Of a DNA stretch of 64,000 nt, positions 42,618-51,915 are shown piece after piece. The DNA is from DATBSK01 sp964501785 (GTDB lineage Bacteria > Actinomycetota > Acidimicrobiia > IMCC26256 > PALSA-555). The number at the start of each line of letters is the position of its first letter. The first letter of the stretch is position 1. Under the pieces are notes generated by a model. That model saw nothing but the letters and a program-made list of their open reading frames with translations, did no database searches and was not told the DNA's origin. A program made the position numbers and the translations under genes. The stretch covers positions 1-64,000 of the forward strand of contig CAZCUD010000005.1 of assembly GCA_964501785.1 (NCBI GenBank), in the 5' to 3' direction.

Positions 42618-44206
42618 CGTCGCTCCTCACGCGCCTGGTCCGCGACGTCACGGAACGTCTTGCCGCTCTGGCGACGCGCCTCGAACCCCTCGGGCTTGAT
42701 CTCCTCGAAGTCGGTCTTCTGCTCGAGGAACTGGATCCGCTGCTCGACCGTCGGCTCGATGCGATCGAGCACCGGCTGGGGGTAGATGCCGAGGAACAGG
42801 CTGAGCCCGATCAGCGGCACGATGACCACCAGCTCACGCAGGTTGACGTCCTTGACCTTCGCGTTCGCGGGGTCGGGTCGACCGGTGAACGCGCGCTGGA
42901 ACGCCCAGAGCATGTACACCGCGGCGAGGATCACCCCGAACGTGGCGACGATCGCGTAGGGCTCCTCGGAGACGAACGCGCCCGCGAGCGACAGGAACTC
43001 CCCGATGAACCCGGAGAAGCCGGGGAGCCCGATGCCGGCGAACATCGCGGCGATGAAGAGCGCGGTGAGGATCGGTGCCGGGCGCCAGAGGCCGCGGAAG
43101 TCGGAGATCAATCGGGTGTGCCGCCGCTCGTAGAGCATGCCGATGACGAGGAACAGCGCACCGGTGGTGAGCGGGTGGCTGACCATCGTGAACACCGCAC
43201 CGTCGAGTCCGATCACCGTCAGCGAGGCGATGCCCAGGATCAGGAAGCCCATGTGGGCGACCGACGAGTAGGCGATGATGCGCTTCAGGTCCTTCTGCAT
43301 CGCCGCGACGATCGCCCCGTAGAGGATGCCGATCACCGCCAGGACGAGCAGCACCGGTGCGAGGTCGACCATCGCCTGGGGGAACAGCTCGAAGCTGAAC
43401 CGCACGAAGCCGTAGGCGCCCATCTTGATGATCACGCCGGCCAGCACGACCGAGCCCGCGGTCGGAGCCTCGGTGTGCACATCGGGCAGCCACGTGTGGA
43501 ACGGGAACAGCGGCGCCTTGATCGCGAACGCGGCCATGAAGCCGAGGAAGAGGATGATCTCGGTCGTGGTGCCGAGGCCGGAGAACGACCACTCGGCGAG
43601 GATCCGGTAGTCGAACGTGAGGTCGCCCGTCTCGGCCTGGTGCAGGAAGCCGAGCACCAGCGTGCTCGCGAGCAGCAGCGCCGAGCCCACACCCGTGTAG
43701 ATGAAGAACTTCATCGCGGCGTAGTTCTTGTTGCCGCTCCCCCATCCCTGGATGAGGAAGTACATCGGGACGAGCATGAACTCCCAGAAGACGAAGAACG
43801 CGATGAGGTCGATGCTGAGGAAGATCCCCATGATCGACATCTCGAGGATCAGGAACCAGGCGGTGAACGCCTTGGGGCGCGTCTCGACGTACTTCTCCGA
43901 GGCGAGCAGGCCGATCGGCATGAGCAGCGCGGTGATGACGACCATGAACAGCGAGATGCCGTCGACACCGACCGTGAAGCGCGTCCCGAGCCCGGGGATC
44001 CAGGGCCGGTTCTCGACGTACTGGAAGTCGGGGTTGCCGACCTCGAAGTTCCACAGCAGCCACAGCGCCAGCCCGAGCGTCGCGACGGTGAAGATGTAGC
44101 CCGCGACCCGGATCAGCTCGGGCCGACCACTGGGCAGCATCGTGACGATGACCGCACCGATGGCCGGCGTGGCGATGATCGCGAGGAGGATGGGGAAGTC
44201 AGTCAT
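42614..44206 (-). CDS. nuoM: NADH-quinone oxidoreductase subunit M, operon 2
   Basis: A 530-residue antiporter-like pump with about 14 spans. FFVFWEFMLVPMYFLIQGWGSGNKNYAAMKFFIY, KAPLFPFHTWLPDVHTEAPTAGS and KRIIAYSSVAHMGFLILGIA identify it. A charged cytosolic C-terminal tail of about 45 residues (EPTVEQRIQFLEQKTDFEEI...) extends past the last span and is absent from the operon 1 copy. Confidence 0.97.
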   Translation of the reverse strand: MTDFPILLAIIATPAIGAVIVTMLPSGRPELIRVAGYIFTVATLGLALWLLWNFEVGNPDFQYVENRPWIPGLGTRFTVGVDGISLFMVVITALLMPIGLLASEKYVETRPKAFTAWFLILEMSIMGIFLSIDLIAFFVFWEFMLVPMYFLIQGWGSGNKNYAAMKFFIYTGVGSALLLASTLVLGFLHQAETGDLTFDYRILAEWSFSGLGTTTEIILFLGFMAAFAIKAPLFPFHTWLPDVHTEAPTAGSVVLAGVIIKMGAYGFVRFSFELFPQAMVDLAPVLLVLAVIGILYGAIVAAMQKDLKRIIAYSSVAHMGFLILGIASLTVIGLDGAVFTMVSHPLTTGALFLVIGMLYERRHTRLISDFRGLWRPAPILTALFIAAMFAGIGLPGFSGFIGEFLSLAGAFVSEEPYAIVATFGVILAAVYMLWAFQRAFTGRPDPANAKVKDVNLRELVVIVPLIGLSLFLGIYPQPVLDRIEPTVEQRIQFLEQKTDFEEIKPEGFEARRQSGKTFRDVADQAREERR

Positions 44207-44215
44207 GGTCCGGTC

Positions 44216-46336
44216 TCAGCGCGCCACGTAGGCGACGAGGAACAGCAGGATCGCGACGACGCCCAGGAGGATGCCGATCGCGTAGCGACGGACGTAGCCG
44301 TCCTGGAGCTTGCGCAGGCCGAGGCCACCGCGGCGGACGAGGTGCGCGATGCCGTTGACCGCCCCGTCGATCACCTTCTGGTCGACGGTCTCGTCGAGGA
44401 AGCGGGCAGTCTTCTTGGCCGGCCCGTCGGTGAACGCGGCCAGCCCCTCGTCGTAGTAGTAGGCGTGCCCGAGCACGTCGCCGACCGGCCCGAGCTTCTC
44501 CTTGAGTGGGTCCTCGGATGCCTTGCGCAGCCCGCGCCGGTACAGCAGGAGGCCGATGGTGATGCCGACGAGGGCGAACACGACCGAGATGCCCTCGAGC
44601 ACGAGTCCTTCGACGAACGAGTGCGGGTGGGGCTGGCTCACCCCCGCGAACACGGGGGAGAGCCACTCGTCGAGGAACTGGAGCCCCTCGATCGGGATGT
44701 TGAGCAGACCCCCGACGACCGCGAGGAACGCGAGCGTGACGATCGGGATCAGCATGATCACCGGTGACTCGTGCGGGTCGTGGTCGCCGAGGCGCGACTT
44801 GCGCGGTGGCTCGACGTAGTCGACCGTCGGCGCGAACGCGGGGTCGTAGCCCAGCGCGTCGGGCATGTCGGCCGGGTCGATCTCGAACGGTTCGGGCTCG
44901 TCGAGCGTCGCGGTGGCCGTGCCTCCCGAGGCGTCGGGGACGTCGTCGTCGGAGCCACCCGAGACGGCCGGCACCGGCCGCTCGTCCTCGCCCGGCCGGA
45001 AGCGCTCGTTGCCGTAGAAGACCAGCTGGATCAGGCGGGTCATGTACATCGCGGTGAAGATGGCAGCGAGCAGCCCGATCACCCACACGCCGTAGTCGCC
45101 GTTGATGTAGGCCGACTCGAGGATCGAGTCCTTCGACCAGAAGCCTGCGAACGGCGGGATCCCGGCGATCGACAGCCACGAGACGGCCATCGCGATCGCG
45201 GTGAAGGGCAAGAACTTGCGGAACCGGCCCATGACCCGGATGTCCTGGTTCTCCTCGTCGCCGTGGATGACCGACCCGGCGCCGAGGAACAGGCAGCCCT
45301 TGAAGAACGCGTGGGTGAGCACCATGAACACCGCGGCGGTGTACGCGCCGACCCCGAGCGCGAGGAACATGTAGCCGAGCTGGCTGATGGTCGAGTAGGC
45401 GAGGACCCGTTTGATGTCGGGCTGGAGCAGCGCGGCGCCGCCCGCGAGCAGGGCGGTGAGCCCTCCGACCCACGCGACGACGGTCATGGCGTCGCCGCTC
45501 GCCTCGAAGAACGGATGCGTGCGCGCGATCAGGTAGACGCCGGCGGTCACCATCGTCGCCGCGTGGATGAGCGCCGAGACCGGCGTCGGGCCCTCCATCG
45601 CGTCGGTGAGCCACGGGAAGAGCGGGATCTGCGCGCTCTTGCCGATCGCGGCGACGAGCAGCAGCAGCGCGATCGCCGTCACGACCGTGTGGTTCGCCTG
45701 CATCGCGTTGGCGCCCATGGTCGAGTAGTCGAGGTTGCCGAACTCGGCGATGATCACGAACATCGCGATGAGGAACCCGACGTCGCCGACGCGGTTCATC
45801 ACGAAGGCCTTCTTGCCCGCGACCGCCGCGCTGTCGCGCTCGAACCAGAACGAGATCAGCAGGTACGAGCACAGACCCACGCCCTCCCAGCCCAGGAACG
45901 TGAGCAAGAAGGTGCTGCCCAGGACGAGCAGCAGCATCGAGCCCGCGAAGAGGCTGAGGTACGCGAAGAAGCGACCGAAGTTGGGGTCGCCGTGCATGTA
46001 GCCGATCGAGTACAAGAAGATCAGCGACCCGACCCCGGTGACGAGCAGGATCCAGGTGATCGAGAGCGGGTCGGCCAGGAACCCGAACGCGACGCTGAGC
46101 TGGTCGACCTGGAGCCACTCGAACGCCACGCTGACCTGCGAGCGGGAGTCCTCGGGCAGCGACAGCATCGCGGCGAACATCACCAGCGACCAGACGAACG
46201 CGGCACCCATGAGCCCGGTCGCGATCCAGCCGGCCACTGGCTCGCCGATCCGCTTGCCGAACAGCAGCAGCACGGTCGCGCCGATGAGCGGCAGCAGGGG
46301 CACGATGCCCACGAACGAGAGCAGGTCGCGCGCCAT
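44216..46336 (-). CDS. nuoL: NADH-quinone oxidoreductase subunit L, operon 2, with acidic loop insertion
   Basis: A 706-residue distal antiporter-like subunit. LVLGSTFLLTFLGWEGVGLCSYLLISFWFERDSA and KSAQIPLFPWLTDAMEGPTPVSALIHAATMVT are conserved, and the C-terminal lateral helix and last span are present. Between TRLIQLVFYGNERF and the next span, roughly nt 44765-45005, lies an ~80-residue Asp/Glu/Pro/Gly-rich loop (GGSDDDVPDASGG, EPFEIDPADMPD) that the operon 1 NuoL does not have. Confidence 0.97.
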   Translation of the reverse strand: MARDLLSFVGIVPLLPLIGATVLLLFGKRIGEPVAGWIATGLMGAAFVWSLVMFAAMLSLPEDSRSQVSVAFEWLQVDQLSVAFGFLADPLSITWILLVTGVGSLIFLYSIGYMHGDPNFGRFFAYLSLFAGSMLLLVLGSTFLLTFLGWEGVGLCSYLLISFWFERDSAAVAGKKAFVMNRVGDVGFLIAMFVIIAEFGNLDYSTMGANAMQANHTVVTAIALLLLVAAIGKSAQIPLFPWLTDAMEGPTPVSALIHAATMVTAGVYLIARTHPFFEASGDAMTVVAWVGGLTALLAGGAALLQPDIKRVLAYSTISQLGYMFLALGVGAYTAAVFMVLTHAFFKGCLFLGAGSVIHGDEENQDIRVMGRFRKFLPFTAIAMAVSWLSIAGIPPFAGFWSKDSILESAYINGDYGVWVIGLLAAIFTAMYMTRLIQLVFYGNERFRPGEDERPVPAVSGGSDDDVPDASGGTATATLDEPEPFEIDPADMPDALGYDPAFAPTVDYVEPPRKSRLGDHDPHESPVIMLIPIVTLAFLAVVGGLLNIPIEGLQFLDEWLSPVFAGVSQPHPHSFVEGLVLEGISVVFALVGITIGLLLYRRGLRKASEDPLKEKLGPVGDVLGHAYYYDEGLAAFTDGPAKKTARFLDETVDQKVIDGAVNGIAHLVRRGGLGLRKLQDGYVRRYAIGILLGVVAILLFLVAYVAR

Positions 46337-46349
46337 CAGCTCGTCACCG

Positions 46350-46383
46350 TCATCCCTGGAGCACCCCTCATCCTTGGAGCACC
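46350..46383. repeat. 16-bp imperfect tandem duplication at the nuoK end, operon 2
   Basis: TCATCCCTGGAGCACC (46350-46365) and TCATCCTTGGAGCACC (46368-46383) differ at one base. The second copy holds the nuoK stop codon and last codons; the first lies in the 31-base spacer to nuoL. Confidence 0.7.
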
Positions 46384-46694
46384 GTGAGGTCGTCGGCCGT
46401 CATGCCGCGACGGCGGCGGAAGATCGCCACGATGATCGCCAGGCCGACCGCGACCTCGGCGGCCGCGACGGTGAGCGTGAAGAACACCAGCACCTGACCG
46501 GCGGTGTCGTCGAGCGCGCTGGCGAACGCGACGAACGTGAGGTTGACCGCGTTGAGCATGAGCTCGACGCTCATGAACATCACGATGACGTTGCGCCGCA
46601 CCAGCACGCCGACGGTGCCGATGGTGAAGAGCGCGGCCGCGAGCACCAGGTAGTACGACGGCGTGATCGTGAGGGCGAGCGACGACGTGCTCAC
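46368..46694 (-). CDS. nuoK: NADH-quinone oxidoreductase subunit K, operon 2
   Basis: A 108-residue, three-span subunit. RRNVIVMFMSVELMLNAVNLTFVAFAS holds the conserved membrane Glu and TVAAAEVAVGLAIIVAIFRRRRG the second. The GTG at 46694 overlaps the nuoJ stop (GTGA), giving a few more N-terminal residues than the operon 1 copy. Confidence 0.95.
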   Translation of the reverse strand: MSTSSLALTITPSYYLVLAAALFTIGTVGVLVRRNVIVMFMSVELMLNAVNLTFVAFASALDDTAGQVLVFFTLTVAAAEVAVGLAIIVAIFRRRRGMTADDLTVLQG

Positions 46695-47275
46695 GACGCC
46701 GACTCGCTCTGCTCGACGTCCGACTCCGAGCCCGCTTCGCCGCCTGCCCCGGTCGGCTGACCGCTGCGCTTGGCGAGGGCGACGCTGCCCACCACCGCGA
46801 TGACGAGCAGCAGCGCCGTCAGCTGGAACGGCCACAGGAAGTCGGTGAACAGCACGCGCGCGACGCGCTGGATGTTGTTGCCGAGGTCGCCGCCGCCCTC
46901 GATCGGGACCCCGCTCGCGGTCTTCGCGCCGGTGGCCCAGGTGTGCCCGGCGAGCAAGAGCACCTCGGCGAGGATGATCAGCCCGAGCGCGACTGCGATC
47001 GGGCGCTGGAACGGCAGCGTCTCGGACAGCGTCTCGCGGCGGTCGACGCCGAGCAGCATGATGACGAAGAGGAAGAGGACGACGATCGCGCCCGCGTAGA
47101 CGATCACCTGCACCGCGGCGAGCAGCTCGGCGTCCTGGATCAGGAACAGCACCGCGACGCTCACGAGCGTCGCGACCAGCCACAGCGCCGAGTGCACCGG
47201 GTTGCGCGACAGGATCACGCCGAGGGCACCGACGAGCGCCAGCCCGCCGAACGCGAAGAAGAGGACGGCGATCAC
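46691..47275 (-). CDS. nuoJ: NADH-quinone oxidoreductase subunit J, operon 2
   Basis: A 194-residue five-span subunit. SRNPVHSALWLVATLVSVAVLFLIQDAELLAAVQVIVYAGAIVVLFLFVIMLLG covers spans 2 and 3, given here as one conserved block split at the AELLA loop. The Ser/Glu-rich C-terminus (GGEAGSESDVEQSESAS) is longer than in operon 1. The GTG start at 47275 overlaps the nuoI stop by four bases. Confidence 0.95.
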   Translation of the reverse strand: MIAVLFFAFGGLALVGALGVILSRNPVHSALWLVATLVSVAVLFLIQDAELLAAVQVIVYAGAIVVLFLFVIMLLGVDRRETLSETLPFQRPIAVALGLIILAEVLLLAGHTWATGAKTASGVPIEGGGDLGNNIQRVARVLFTDFLWPFQLTALLLVIAVVGSVALAKRSGQPTGAGGEAGSESDVEQSESAS

Positions 47276-47910
47276 CGGTGCGCGTCGCTCTCCTCGTCGG
47301 ACGGACCGGCCTCGATCGCGAGCGGGGCGTTCTGGCCGTGCTCGGGCTCGCGAACGCCGAATCCGAGCTCACCCGACCAGGCGACGCGGCCCTCGTAGGC
47401 GGCGACGCCCGACGGTGCCGTCGCCCGCATCCACGCGCTGGTGTCGTCGTCCTCGCCGCCGAGCCACAGCTCCCACGGCTGGCGTCGGGCGCGCCCGTCG
47501 TCGTCGACGAGCAGCTCGCGCTTGGTGTAGATCGCGTCGTCGCGGTTGACGAACGAGAACTCGAACAGCTTGGTCTCGGTGATCGCCTCGGTGGGACACG
47601 CCTCCACGCACATGTCGCAGTGGATGCACCGGAGGTAGTTGATCTCGTAGACGAACCCGTAGCGCTCACCCGGCGACACCGGCGCGTCGGGAGGGTTGTC
47701 GGCGCCGCGCACGTAGATGCACCGCGCCGGGCACACGCCCGCACAGAGCTCGCACCCGATGCACTTCTCCATGCCGTCCTCGTAGCGGTTGAGGACGTGC
47801 CGGCCGTGGAAGCGCTCGGGCTTCGGGCGCTTGGTCTTCGGGTACCGACCGGTGATCTTCGGCTTGAAGACCTGCCGCAACGTGACCGCGAAGCCTCCGA
47901 GCTTCCCCAT
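47272..47910 (-). CDS. nuoI: NADH-quinone oxidoreductase subunit I, operon 2
   Basis: A 212-residue subunit with two [4Fe-4S] motifs, CIGCELCAGVCP (C50, C53, C56, C60) and CIHCDMCVEACP (C95, C98, C101, C105). It is about 50 residues longer than the operon 1 copy because of a C-terminal extension (about 125-212) containing RRQPWELWLGGEDDDTSAWM, a type of tail known from some actinobacterial NuoI. Confidence 0.96.
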   Translation of the reverse strand: MGKLGGFAVTLRQVFKPKITGRYPKTKRPKPERFHGRHVLNRYEDGMEKCIGCELCAGVCPARCIYVRGADNPPDAPVSPGERYGFVYEINYLRCIHCDMCVEACPTEAITETKLFEFSFVNRDDAIYTKRELLVDDDGRARRQPWELWLGGEDDDTSAWMRATAPSGVAAYEGRVAWSGELGFGVREPEHGQNAPLAIEAGPSDEESDAHR

Positions 47911-47935
47911 TACTCTCCCGCTCCGCTCGGGATCG

Positions 47936-47952
47936 GCCGAGCTTCGCTCGGC
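47936..47952. repeat. Hairpin in the nuoH-nuoI spacer, operon 2
   Basis: GCCGAGC (47936-47942) pairs with GCTCGGC (47946-47952) across a three-base loop in the 70-base gap, the largest in this operon. Next to it is CCCGCTCCGCTCGGG (47918-47932), another short palindrome. Confidence 0.4.
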
Positions 47953-47980
47953 ACTTCGTGACGGACGGGCGTGCGCGCGA

Positions 47981-49189
47981 TCACTTCCACTCTTCGATCT
48001 CCTCCTTGCGCGGCACGCAGGCCATGAGGAGGAGGTAGATCAGCAGCGCGCCGACTGCCGCCGCGGGGGTGACGATCCAGAGGTTCCAGCCCTGGTCGCG
48101 ACCGACCACGATCAGGCCGGTGACCATCGCCCACAGGAAGGCGGCCTCGATGAGGACCTTCCATCCGATGTCCATCAGGCGGTCGTAGCGCAGGCGCGGC
48201 AGCGATGCCCGCACCCACACCGTCGCGTAGAGCAGCACGAGCAGCTTGAGGAAGAACCACAGGATCGGCATCAGCCAGGTGTTGAGCCAGCTGTCGGACG
48301 CGACGCCGAGGCCCTCGAGCCCCGGACCCGAAGGCCCGCCGAGGAAGAGGGTCACCGCGATCGCGCACATCGTGATGAGGTTCATGAACTCGGCGAGGAA
48401 GAACAGGGCGAACCGGATGCCGGTGTACTCGGTGTGGAACCCGCCGACGAGCTCCTGCTCGGCCTCGACGAGGTCGAACGGCGGGTGGTTGGTCTCGGCG
48501 GTCGCGGAGATGAGGAAGATCACGAAGGCGCCGATCGCCGGCAGCCAGTACCAGCTGCTGAAGATCGAGCCGAGGTCGACCCAGCTCTGCTCGTTCACGA
48601 TGCCGCGGGTCGACAGCGTGCCCGAGTGGATGAGCACGCCGACGATGGCGAGGCCCATCGCGGCCTCGTAGGAGAGGAGCTGCGCCGACGCGCGCACCGA
48701 GCCGAGGAGCGGGTACTTCGACCCCGACGACCAGCCGGCGAGCATCACGCCGTAGAGACCGATGCCCGACATCATCAGCAGCCACAGCACGCCGATGTCG
48801 GGATCGGCCAGCTGGAGCTCGGTGACGTGCCCGGCGATCGAGACCGTGCCACCGATGGGCACGATCGCGAACGCGAGGAACGCCGGCACGATCGAGAGGT
48901 ACGGCGCGAGCAGGTACACGGGCCGATCGGCGGTGGTCGGCTCCGACTGCTCCTTGAAGAAGAGCTTGATGCCGTCGGCGAGCGTCTGGAGGATCCCGAA
49001 CGGGCCGGCGGTGGCGGGCCCGATCCGGTTCTGCATGTCGGCGATCACCTTGCGCATGAACCAGATGTAGAAGAGGACCGACAGCAGCAGGAGGACGAAG
49101 ATGATGAGCGTCTTGACGACGACGATCAGGATGACCGTCGTGTCGAGACCGTTCTCGAGGAGCGGGTCGGCGCCGAACAGGGGGATCAT
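47981..49189 (-). CDS. nuoH: NADH-quinone oxidoreductase subunit H, operon 2
   Basis: A 402-residue membrane subunit of the quinone-entry region. NRIGPATAGPFGILQTLADGIKLFFKE, LAGWSSGSKYPLLGSVRASAQLLSYEAAMGLAIVGV, PPFDLVEAEQELVGGFHTEYTGIRFALFFLAEF and SLPRLRYDRLMDIGWKVLIE are characteristic. A further C-terminal span (IVTPAAAVGALLIYLLLMA) makes it longer than the operon 1 copy. The ATG at 49189 overlaps the nuoG stop (ATGA). Confidence 0.96.
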   Translation of the reverse strand: MIPLFGADPLLENGLDTTVILIVVVKTLIIFVLLLLSVLFYIWFMRKVIADMQNRIGPATAGPFGILQTLADGIKLFFKEQSEPTTADRPVYLLAPYLSIVPAFLAFAIVPIGGTVSIAGHVTELQLADPDIGVLWLLMMSGIGLYGVMLAGWSSGSKYPLLGSVRASAQLLSYEAAMGLAIVGVLIHSGTLSTRGIVNEQSWVDLGSIFSSWYWLPAIGAFVIFLISATAETNHPPFDLVEAEQELVGGFHTEYTGIRFALFFLAEFMNLITMCAIAVTLFLGGPSGPGLEGLGVASDSWLNTWLMPILWFFLKLLVLLYATVWVRASLPRLRYDRLMDIGWKVLIEAAFLWAMVTGLIVVGRDQGWNLWIVTPAAAVGALLIYLLLMACVPRKEEIEEWK

Positions 49190-51915
49190 GCGCCGGATCC
49201 GCCTTCTGCGTCGATGACCTGGATGCGCAGGTCGGTGACGGCCTCGCCGACGTCGACGAGGTCGGCCGCGCCGGGACCGCTGCGGTTCGACGCGATGAAC
49301 GCGCTGCCCTTCTCGACCGCGCCGTCGGCCCCGACCGGCACGTCGACGGTGCCGCGCGACGACGTGACCCGCACGGGCACGCCCTCGTCGACGCCGAGCG
49401 CCGCGAGGTCGCGGGGGTTGATCACGAGCCGCGCCACGTCGTCGGTGATGCGCGCGAGCGACGGCGACGCCATCACGGTGCGGTCGGCGCCGAAGAGGGT
49501 GCGGCTCGCCACGAGGCGCAGACTGTAGGCGTCCGTCGGCGCGGCGGCGGGGGCCGGGGCGTCGGCGCTCCAGGTGTGCAGCGTCACGGGCGGCTCGGGC
49601 GGCGCCGAGACCTCGATCGACTCCGTCGGCTCGCTCGCGTCGGTCGCCTCGCCCTCGGCCGACTCCTCCGGCTGGGCCGGGATCGGCTCCCACGAGAGGC
49701 CGGGGCCCGGAGCCGCCCGCCCGAGGTGGAGGTCGTCGACGTGCTCGGCGAGCGGCAGCACCACGCCGTCGCGCGCCCGGCGGACGAGCGACGCGTCGAC
49801 GCCGGCGAACGCGGGTGCGACCCGTGCGATCTCGTCCTGCACCTCGTCGGCGCTCTCGAGGTCGAAGTCGGCGCCGAGGCGGGCCGCGATCTCGCCGGCG
49901 ATGCGCCACGGCTCCATCGTCGAGCCGTCGGGCGTCACGATGCGGCCGAGCCGCTGGACGCGCCCCTCGACGTTGGTCGTCGAGCCTCGCTGCTCGCCCC
50001 ACACGGTCGGCGGCAGCACCACGTCGGCGTGCTCGAGGCCGTCGCCGGCGAAGGCGCCGACGCAGACGACCCGCTCGACCGCGGCCAGGGCAGCCCGGGC
50101 CAGCGATCGATCGGGGAACTGGACGAGTGGGTCGGCACTCAGGAGCACCAGCGCCTTGATCGTGCCGTCGGCCGCGGCGCGCAGGATGCCCGTGGCATCG
50201 AGGCCGGCCTGCTCGGGGACGCTGCCCCACGTCGCGCCCACGTGGTCACGGCCCGCGTCGAGGGTGACGCGGCCGGGGAGGAACCCCGGCGTGAGCCCGA
50301 GGTCGAGCGCGCCGTGCACGTTGGCGCGGCCCAGCGCCGACAGGAAGCGGACATCGGGCCCGACCGCGGCGAGGAGGGCCGCGGCGTGCACGGTCGCGTC
50401 CGGCGACTCGGCGACCGAGGGGCGCCCGAGGACGACGACGATCGGCCCGTCGCGGCCGGCGATCGCGTCACCGAGGTCGTCGACCGCCTTCGTGCGGGTC
50501 TTGCGCCCGCCGAGCGCGGTGGCGAGCTTGGTCACCACGTCCGTGGGTGCACCAGGGGCGTGGCGCAGCACCGTCGTGGCGTAGCGGGTGAGCCCCGTGG
50601 CGCGCGCGCCCACCTCGACGAGGGGCACGCCCCGCTCGACCACCGCGGCCCGGGCCCGGAGGTACAGCGCGGGGGTCTCGTTCTTGACGTCGACCCCGAG
50701 CACGACGATCGCCTTCGCGCGGTCGAGGTCGGCGATCGTGGCTCGGGGCATGCCGAGCACGACGTCGGCGGGCAGCCCGTCGCCGAGCTGCGCGTCGACG
50801 TGGTCGGTGCCGAGCACGCCCTTGGCGAGCCGGCTCCAGCAGTAGGCGTCCTCGTTGGTGAGCGCGGCACCGCCGAGCACGCCGATCGCCTCGGCGCCGT
50901 GGTCGCCCTTCACGCGGCGCAGGACCTCGGCCGCCGCGTCGAGCGCCTCGGGCCAGGAGACCTCGACGAGCTCGCCCGCGTCGGCGCCGGACTCGCGCTT
51001 CACGGCGGGCGAGCCGACGCGCGCGTCGGAGTGGACCCACTCGTACCCGTAGCGGCCCTTGTCGCACAGCCAACCCTGGTTGACGGGCTCGGAGTCGACG
51101 CCGAGGAACCGGACGAGCCGGTTGGTGGTGGACTCGAGCGCGCCCCGGCACCCGACCGCGCACGACTGGCACGAGGTCTCGACGGCCTCGAGGTCCCACG
51201 GCCGGGCCTTGAAGCGATACGGCTGCGCGGTGAGCGCGCCGACCGGGCAGATCTGCACCACGTTGCCCGAGAAGTAGGACGAGAACGGCTCGTCGGGGTA
51301 GGTGATGACCTCGGTCTCGTCGCCGCGACCCCCGAAGTCGATCAGCGGGTCGCCGGCGACCTCGGCCGCGAAGCGCGTGCAGCGCCCGCACTGGATGCAG
51401 CGCTCGCGGTCGAGCAGCACGAGGTCGCTGATCGGGATCGGCTTCTCGAAGTGGCGCTTCTCCTCGACGAAGCGCGACTCGCCCGGCCCGAAGGCGAGCG
51501 TCTGGTCCTGGAGGGGGCACTCGCCGCCGCGGTCGCAGACCGGGCAGTCGAGCGGGTGGTTGATCAGCAGGAACTCGAGCACGCCGTCCTGGGCCTGCTT
51601 GACCATCGGCGAGGTCGTCGACACGACCATGTCCTGGTTGACCGGGGTCGCACAGCTGATCTGGAGGCCGCGCATGCCCTCGACCTCGACGAGGCACATC
51701 CGGCACATCCCGACCGGCTTCATCCGCTCGTGGTAGCAGAAGCGCGGGATGTAGGTGCCGTGCTCCTGCGCGACCTTGATGAGCAGCTCGCCGCGCGGCG
51801 CCTGCACCTCCTTGCCGTCGATGGTGAGCGTCACCATCTCGGCGTCGCCGGGCACCGGGATCGTGTACTCGTGGTCGGACGGCCACTGCGACATGGGGAC
51901 GGCGTCGGTGCTCAT
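49186..51915 (-). CDS. nuoG: NADH-quinone oxidoreductase subunit G, operon 2
   Basis: A 909-residue 75-kDa-type subunit with the electron wire of the NADH arm. N1b [2Fe-2S]: C60, C71, C74, C88. N5, His-ligated: H120, C124, C127, C133. N4: C173, C176, C179, C223. A further CxxCxxxCx27C motif (C249, C252, C256, C284) fits cluster N7, which only some bacteria keep. A molybdopterin-oxidoreductase-like domain without cofactor motifs follows, then a Pro/Glu/Ala-rich linker (about 720-790) and a C-terminal MopB-binding-like domain. The ATG at 51915 overlaps the nuoF stop; the open frame further upstream is antisense-like shadow of nuoF, not a fusion. Confidence 0.95.
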   Translation of the reverse strand: MSTDAVPMSQWPSDHEYTIPVPGDAEMVTLTIDGKEVQAPRGELLIKVAQEHGTYIPRFCYHERMKPVGMCRMCLVEVEGMRGLQISCATPVNQDMVVSTTSPMVKQAQDGVLEFLLINHPLDCPVCDRGGECPLQDQTLAFGPGESRFVEEKRHFEKPIPISDLVLLDRERCIQCGRCTRFAAEVAGDPLIDFGGRGDETEVITYPDEPFSSYFSGNVVQICPVGALTAQPYRFKARPWDLEAVETSCQSCAVGCRGALESTTNRLVRFLGVDSEPVNQGWLCDKGRYGYEWVHSDARVGSPAVKRESGADAGELVEVSWPEALDAAAEVLRRVKGDHGAEAIGVLGGAALTNEDAYCWSRLAKGVLGTDHVDAQLGDGLPADVVLGMPRATIADLDRAKAIVVLGVDVKNETPALYLRARAAVVERGVPLVEVGARATGLTRYATTVLRHAPGAPTDVVTKLATALGGRKTRTKAVDDLGDAIAGRDGPIVVVLGRPSVAESPDATVHAAALLAAVGPDVRFLSALGRANVHGALDLGLTPGFLPGRVTLDAGRDHVGATWGSVPEQAGLDATGILRAAADGTIKALVLLSADPLVQFPDRSLARAALAAVERVVCVGAFAGDGLEHADVVLPPTVWGEQRGSTTNVEGRVQRLGRIVTPDGSTMEPWRIAGEIAARLGADFDLESADEVQDEIARVAPAFAGVDASLVRRARDGVVLPLAEHVDDLHLGRAAPGPGLSWEPIPAQPEESAEGEATDASEPTESIEVSAPPEPPVTLHTWSADAPAPAAAPTDAYSLRLVASRTLFGADRTVMASPSLARITDDVARLVINPRDLAALGVDEGVPVRVTSSRGTVDVPVGADGAVEKGSAFIASNRSGPGAADLVDVGEAVTDLRIQVIDAEGGSGA

